A stretch of DNA of 64,000 bases from an uncultured Kiloniellaceae bacterium. Lineage in GTDB: Bacteria > Pseudomonadota > Alphaproteobacteria > Kiloniellales > Kiloniellaceae. The notes under the pieces were generated by a model. It did not search any database, was not told where the DNA came from, and worked only from the letters and a program-made list of their open reading frames with translations. A program made the translations under genes and the position numbers. The DNA lies in contig CANLSF010000007.1 of NCBI GenBank assembly GCA_947493695.1, positions 124,001-188,000 on the forward strand, read 5' to 3'. This document shows, in pieces, positions 60,953 through 64,000 of the stretch (position 1 is the stretch's first letter; the number at the start of each line of letters is the position of its first letter).

Positions 60953-61735
60953 CTAGTCCCATAGAGGTATCTCTCCCGACCGCGACCTGGCACCGAGCCA
61001 GCCGCCCTCGATCTTGATCTCCGAGCCATTGACGAAGCCCGATTCCTCACTGGCCAAAAATACTGCCGCACCGGTAATGTCGTCGGGCTGCCCCCAACGT
61101 CCCATCAGATTTTCCTCGGCCCAGGCCGGCCCCGTATCCGAAGCCTCGGCAAAGGATTGATTGAACGGCGAAGCGATCATGCCGGGGGCGATCGAGTTAA
61201 CGCGGATATTTTTGCCAGAGAGGTCCATTGCCATCGCACGCGTCAGGCCCAGCACGCCTGATTTTGCGGCGACGTAGGCGCAGCGATTTGGACGCCCCAT
61301 GAAACTGGCGATGGATGCAAGGTTGATGATATTGCCGCCACCTCGTCTGATCATCCCGGGTAAAACAGCCTGCGCACAGATAAAGGGGCCGGTCAGATTA
61401 ACCCGCAGCATCTTGTCCCAATCTTCCAGACTGTGCTGCATCAGGCCCTTGATAATGCGCGCGCCGGCGTTGTTTACCAGCACATCGATCTGACCATATT
61501 GCTCGAGCACCATGGCCGCCATCTGCTCGGCGCTGCCCTGGCTGGTAACGTCGAGCTTGACGGGAGTGGCGGTCCCACCGGCCTCTTGTATGGATTGGGC
61601 AACCTGGTCTGCGGCGACCTGATCGATATCGGCAACCACAATCCGCGCACCCTCCTTGGCGTAAGCGGAGCAGATTGCGGCACCGATGCCATTACCCCCA
61701 CCGGTGACGATCGCGACTTTGTTTTCCAGCCTCAT
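60953..61735 (-). CDS. Short-chain dehydrogenase/reductase
   Basis: The start at 61735 gives 260 residues. Classical SDR: GGGNGIGAAI nucleotide motif, NNAG, active-site Ser/Tyr/Lys in LASIASFMGRPNRCAYVAAKSG (Tyr-x-x-x-Lys near its end) and PG-region IAPGMIASP. It oxidises or reduces a hydroxyl/keto group with NAD(P). It is the first gene of the minus-strand catabolic run that continues with TRAP, ALDH and hydroxyacid dehydrogenase. GAGGAGG lies 11 bases upstream. Substrate unknown. Confidence 0.9.
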   Translation of the reverse strand: MRLENKVAIVTGGGNGIGAAICSAYAKEGARIVVADIDQVAADQVAQSIQEAGGTATPVKLDVTSQGSAEQMAAMVLEQYGQIDVLVNNAGARIIKGLMQHSLEDWDKMLRVNLTGPFICAQAVLPGMIRRGGGNIINLASIASFMGRPNRCAYVAAKSGVLGLTRAMAMDLSGKNIRVNSIAPGMIASPFNQSFAEASDTGPAWAEENLMGRWGQPDDITGAAVFLASEESGFVNGSEIKIEGGWLGARSRSGEIPLWD

Positions 61736-61881
61736 GATTGAGCAGACCTCCTCGGTTCCTCCGCCAGGTCGACTGGACGGCAGGCCGTTCCGTTTTGGGT
61801 TTCGTAACATGCCGTCGACTGCCGTATAGACCAGTCAAGTTCTGTCGTTCGCAGGTATTGAAAAGAAGACTACAGCGGTTC

Positions 61882-61921
61882 GGATAGCGTGAATGTCAGA
61901 TTTTTGACATTCACGCTATCC
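61882..61921. promoter_or_regulatory. 17-bp inverted repeat with Crp/Fnr-like centre
   Basis: Arms GGATAGCGTGAATGTCA and its complement (61882-61898, 61905-61921) with a 6-nt spacer. The core TGTCA-N6-TGACA has the spacing of Crp/Fnr operators (TGTGA-N6-TCACA). It lies 147 bp before the SDR start and just after the stop of the Crp/Fnr gene at 61949-62632, so it may be an operator or a terminator of that gene. Confidence 0.55.
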
Positions 61922-61948
61922 ACGTTGCCGACACGGCGCGCTCAGGGA

Positions 61949-62632
61949 TCAACCGGCCAGAATCCGGTTCAACCGCTCGGGCCGCAACACACGGATCCGG
62001 CGACGTTTGTTTTCGATCATACCGTCGGACACAAAACCGCGTAAAATCGCGGTAACATACTGTCGCCTGGAAAGGACGAGCGTCGCCAGTTCCTCGTGGG
62101 TGATCGGCAGGACCGGATCCACGCCCGGTGGCGTGCGGGTGGCAACCTCGGCATTGAGCTGTAGAAGCACCCGCGCCAGACGCTGCTCCACACTATGACC
62201 GGTGACATCGCTGACCCGGGCGTGCAAATGCTGCTGCCGCTTCAACAGAACCCGGACCAGCAGGACTCCAAGCTCGCCATCGGCACGCATGTAGTTGAAG
62301 AACTCGTCTCGGCTGAAACAGGTCGTCTCGACTGCCTCGAGAGCGATGCCATTGGCATCACGCAGCGCATGCGGCCGGAGCGCGGAAAGCCCCAGCAGGC
62401 TGCCCGGGCCATGTATCTTCAGCAGGGTTTCATGACCATTCTCGTCGGTGCAAGTCGCCTTCACCGTGCCGCTGTTGAGAACGTAGACCTGTCCTGCGGC
62501 GTCACCCTGGAAATAGAGATGTTCGTTGCGCTTGAAAGCACGCTTCTGACCGCGCGCCGCCAGCTTGCGTATATAGGTATCGTCGAGATCCTGCTCTAAG
62601 TCGATACCGTCGCTGAGTTCTAAATCCGGCAT
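61949..62632 (-). CDS. Crp/Fnr-family transcriptional regulator
   Basis: 227 residues: cyclic-nucleotide-type sensor domain (about 25-145, with VYVLNSGTVKA and GPGSLLGLSAL) and C-terminal HTH (THEELATLVLSRRQYVTAILRGF). The four Cys of oxygen-sensing Fnr are not present in order (only ATCTDE and TTCFSR Cys), so oxygen sensing by an Fe-S cluster is unlikely. Effector unknown. It lies between the catabolic run (SDR, TRAP, ALDH, HIBADH) and a two-component pair. A palindrome at 61882-61921 is a candidate target. Confidence 0.9.
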   Translation of the reverse strand: MPDLELSDGIDLEQDLDDTYIRKLAARGQKRAFKRNEHLYFQGDAAGQVYVLNSGTVKATCTDENGHETLLKIHGPGSLLGLSALRPHALRDANGIALEAVETTCFSRDEFFNYMRADGELGVLLVRVLLKRQQHLHARVSDVTGHSVEQRLARVLLQLNAEVATRTPPGVDPVLPITHEELATLVLSRRQYVTAILRGFVSDGMIENKRRRIRVLRPERLNRILAG

Positions 62633-62697
62633 ATCACGGTATAGTGTTTACCGGTGGCTGTTGGCAATGGCGCCGCTTAAACCGAAGTCCGACGACT

Positions 62698-63114
62698 TCA
62701 GGTCTCGACCACCGTTGAACGGGCTTCATCGTTGGCGCGCTGGGTCTTTTGCAGGATCTGACGCAGGGTGTTGACTCGGACCGGCTTTGCTATCGGACTG
62801 ATCTTCAGGTGCTTCGAACGGCCCATGGCGAGTTTGTCCGCCATCATTGCGTAACGAGGATTGTACCCGGTGGCGAGCACAACGTGTACAGGGCGTTCTT
62901 TGGAGGACAGCCATTGAATAATTTCGATCCCGTCAATGTTCGGCATCACCAGATCAAGGACAATCAAAGTCGGGTTGAACGATTCATACAACGCCTCGAA
63001 TTCCCGGGAGTCCTGGAGCGTTTTGACAATATAGTTTTCCTGTTCCGCAACCTTGCGCACGTATTCGCAGAACTCCGGTTCGTCGTCGAGAACGAGCAAT
63101 CTCTGCTGCATCAT
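62698..63114 (-). CDS. Single-domain response regulator
   Basis: From 63114 (MMQQRLLVLDD) it encodes 138 residues: a receiver domain with DDEPEF, phospho-Asp in LIVLDLVMPNIDG, and Lys switch region SPIAKPVRV. No output domain is present. It overlaps the end of the upstream hybrid kinase as ATGA, indicating a coupled pair in a phosphorelay. It is 65 bp upstream of the Crp/Fnr gene on the same strand. Confidence 0.9.
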   Translation of the reverse strand: MMQQRLLVLDDEPEFCEYVRKVAEQENYIVKTLQDSREFEALYESFNPTLIVLDLVMPNIDGIEIIQWLSSKERPVHVVLATGYNPRYAMMADKLAMGRSKHLKISPIAKPVRVNTLRQILQKTQRANDEARSTVVET

Positions 63115-64000
63115 CTTTCTCCCCAATCACCAGGTATCTCCTGCATCAGAGCCTCCCGCATCTTCAGCGCGAGATCTTTTTTGCGGAAAGGCTTTTGCAA
63201 CAGCACCGCGTCCCGATCCAAACGACCGTGATGAATAATGGCGTTCTCGGTGTAGCCGGACATGTAGAGTACGCGCATTCCCGGCCAGCGTTTCTTCACT
63301 GCGTCGGCTAGCTCGCGCCCGTTCATCCCGCCTGGCAAAACGGCATCGGTCAGCAGCATGTCAAAGGCCTCGCTCTGTTCGATAATCTTGAGTGCCGCCG
63401 GCCCGGCTTCGGCTGTCGCAACCTCGTATCCAAGGTCCAGCAGGAGGTCGCGCGTAAGATCACGCACAAGCTGTTCATCCTCTACGACAAGGACTCGCTG
63501 CCCCTGCCCCGAAAGGTCACCGACCTGGATAGGCTTGATCGCATCCTGTTCATCCTGAACAGTGGCGCGCGGAAGGTAGATCTTGATAGTGGTCCCTTCC
63601 CCCTCTTCGCTATAAACCGAGACATGGCCGCCAGACTGTTTGACGAAACCGTACACCATGCTGAGACCGAGCCCGCTGCCCTGACCGACTTCTTTGGTCG
63701 TGAAGAAGGGCTCGAAGATCCGCGATCTTACATCGGACGGCATGCCGCAGCCGGTATCTGTGACAGCGAGCATGACGTATTGACCCGGCTTAACGTCGAC
63801 TTGCGCAGCGACATATTCATCGTCCAGGTGGGCGTTGGCCGTTTCGATCGTCAGCTTGCCGCCTTGACGCATGGAATCTCGTGCATTGATCGCAAGATTC
63901 AATACGGCATTCTCGACCTGGGAGGGATCGACTTCGCAGCGCCATAAACCCGCGGCGCGCACAAACTCGAGTTGGTTCTGTTCGCCGAGCGCGCCGTGCA
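63111..64000 (-). CDS. Hybrid histidine kinase, 3' part (cut by the window edge)
   Basis: The frame continues beyond the right end; 296 codons are visible. It holds the HATPase region (NLAINARDSM, DTGCGMPSD, GSGLGLSMVYGF) followed by a receiver domain (VLVVEDEQLV, LLTDAVLPGGMNG, MSGYTENAI, LLQKPFRKK). The N-terminal sensor and HisKA domains are outside the window. It overlaps the downstream single-domain regulator by ATGA. Confidence 0.9.
   Translation of the reverse strand, partial: HGALGEQNQLEFVRAAGLWRCEVDPSQVENAVLNLAINARDSMRQGGKLTIETANAHLDDEYVAAQVDVKPGQYVMLAVTDTGCGMPSDVRSRIFEPFFTTKEVGQGSGLGLSMVYGFVKQSGGHVSVYSEEGEGTTIKIYLPRATVQDEQDAIKPIQVGDLSGQGQRVLVVEDEQLVRDLTRDLLLDLGYEVATAEAGPAALKIIEQSEAFDMLLTDAVLPGGMNGRELADAVKKRWPGMRVLYMSGYTENAIIHHGRLDRDAVLLQKPFRKKDLALKMREALMQEIPGDWGER

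Noticed and set aside
1-64000. CRISPR array, prophage or insertion sequence
   Set aside because: No regular direct repeats with spacers, no cas, integrase, transposase or phage structural genes were seen anywhere in the window.

Overview
The window is GC-rich chromosomal DNA from a heterotrophic alphaproteobacterium, most likely of the Rhodospirillales/Kiloniellales type. This is inferred from aerobic cobaltochelatase-type B12 genes (cobN, cobO, cobW), a methionine gamma-lyase beside an Lrp-type regulator, PEP-CTERM proteins, many PAS/chemotaxis and histidine kinase genes, and TRAP/ABC uptake genes. No species is claimed. I saw no phage, insertion sequence, CRISPR array, rRNA operon or replication origin.

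Layout. 1-1,000: end of an unknown gene and an AlkD-like DNA glycosylase. 1,099-7,328: minus-strand cobalamin operon cobU/P-cobW-cobN-cobO; its lower-ligand gene bluB lies apart at 40.4 kb and a DUF1636 gene at 12.4 kb. 7.4-10.6 kb: a repeat-rich island holding a secreted His/Lys/Gly repeat protein, copies of two small dispersed repeats, a duplicated block carrying two unusual tRNA-like genes (anticodon loop read as UAU, long variable region), and a PEP-CTERM-like protein. 10.8-12.8 kb: a membrane protein and DUF1636. 13.1-18.3 kb: a complete amino-acid ABC importer plus a proline-racemase-family enzyme, divergent from a GntR/HutC regulator, with two identical 14-bp palindromes between them. 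18.4-27.1 kb: methionine gamma-lyase and its Lrp-type regulator, periplasmic RidA, a dCache chemoreceptor, a homocysteine methyltransferase, an agmatinase-like protein and a DJ-1/PfpI protein. 27.2-29.8 kb: a TonB-dependent siderophore-type receptor and a DUF2946-like protein.

29.9-33.0 kb: three signalling genes in one operon, the middle one a histidine kinase whose N-terminus matches the plant/cyanobacterial ethylene-receptor domain at every copper- and ethylene-binding position I could check. 33.5-35.2 kb: GH25 lysozyme and a PhyH dioxygenase. 35.4-40.3 kb: two paralogous secreted 135-residue proteins bracketing a histidine kinase and a secreted trypsin-like protease; both paralogs carry the same CCCC-TCAAAT-GGGG element 57-58 bp before the start codon. 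40.4-46.3 kb: bluB, two PEP-CTERM paralogs with a shared 41-bp upstream motif (a third copy lies at 44.8 kb), a c556-type cytochrome and a lipoprotein hydrolase. 46.5-52.3 kb: a membrane-bound 7TM-AraC regulator, nitronate monooxygenase, a nitrilase-family amidohydrolase, DUF1761 and signal peptidase I. 52.7-54.8 kb: a soluble chemoreceptor with three near-identical PAS repeats. 54.8-62.6 kb: LysR/oxidoreductase pair, then a catabolic run (SDR, lone TRAP binding protein, aldehyde dehydrogenase, 3-hydroxyisobutyrate dehydrogenase-like) with a Crp/Fnr regulator upstream. 62.7-64.0 kb: response regulator and the 3' part of a hybrid histidine kinase cut by the window edge.

The best leads for something new are the ethylene-receptor-like operon, the secreted-paralog/kinase/protease locus with its shared promoter element, the UAU tRNA-like pair in a repeat island, and the shared motif in front of the PEP-CTERM genes.
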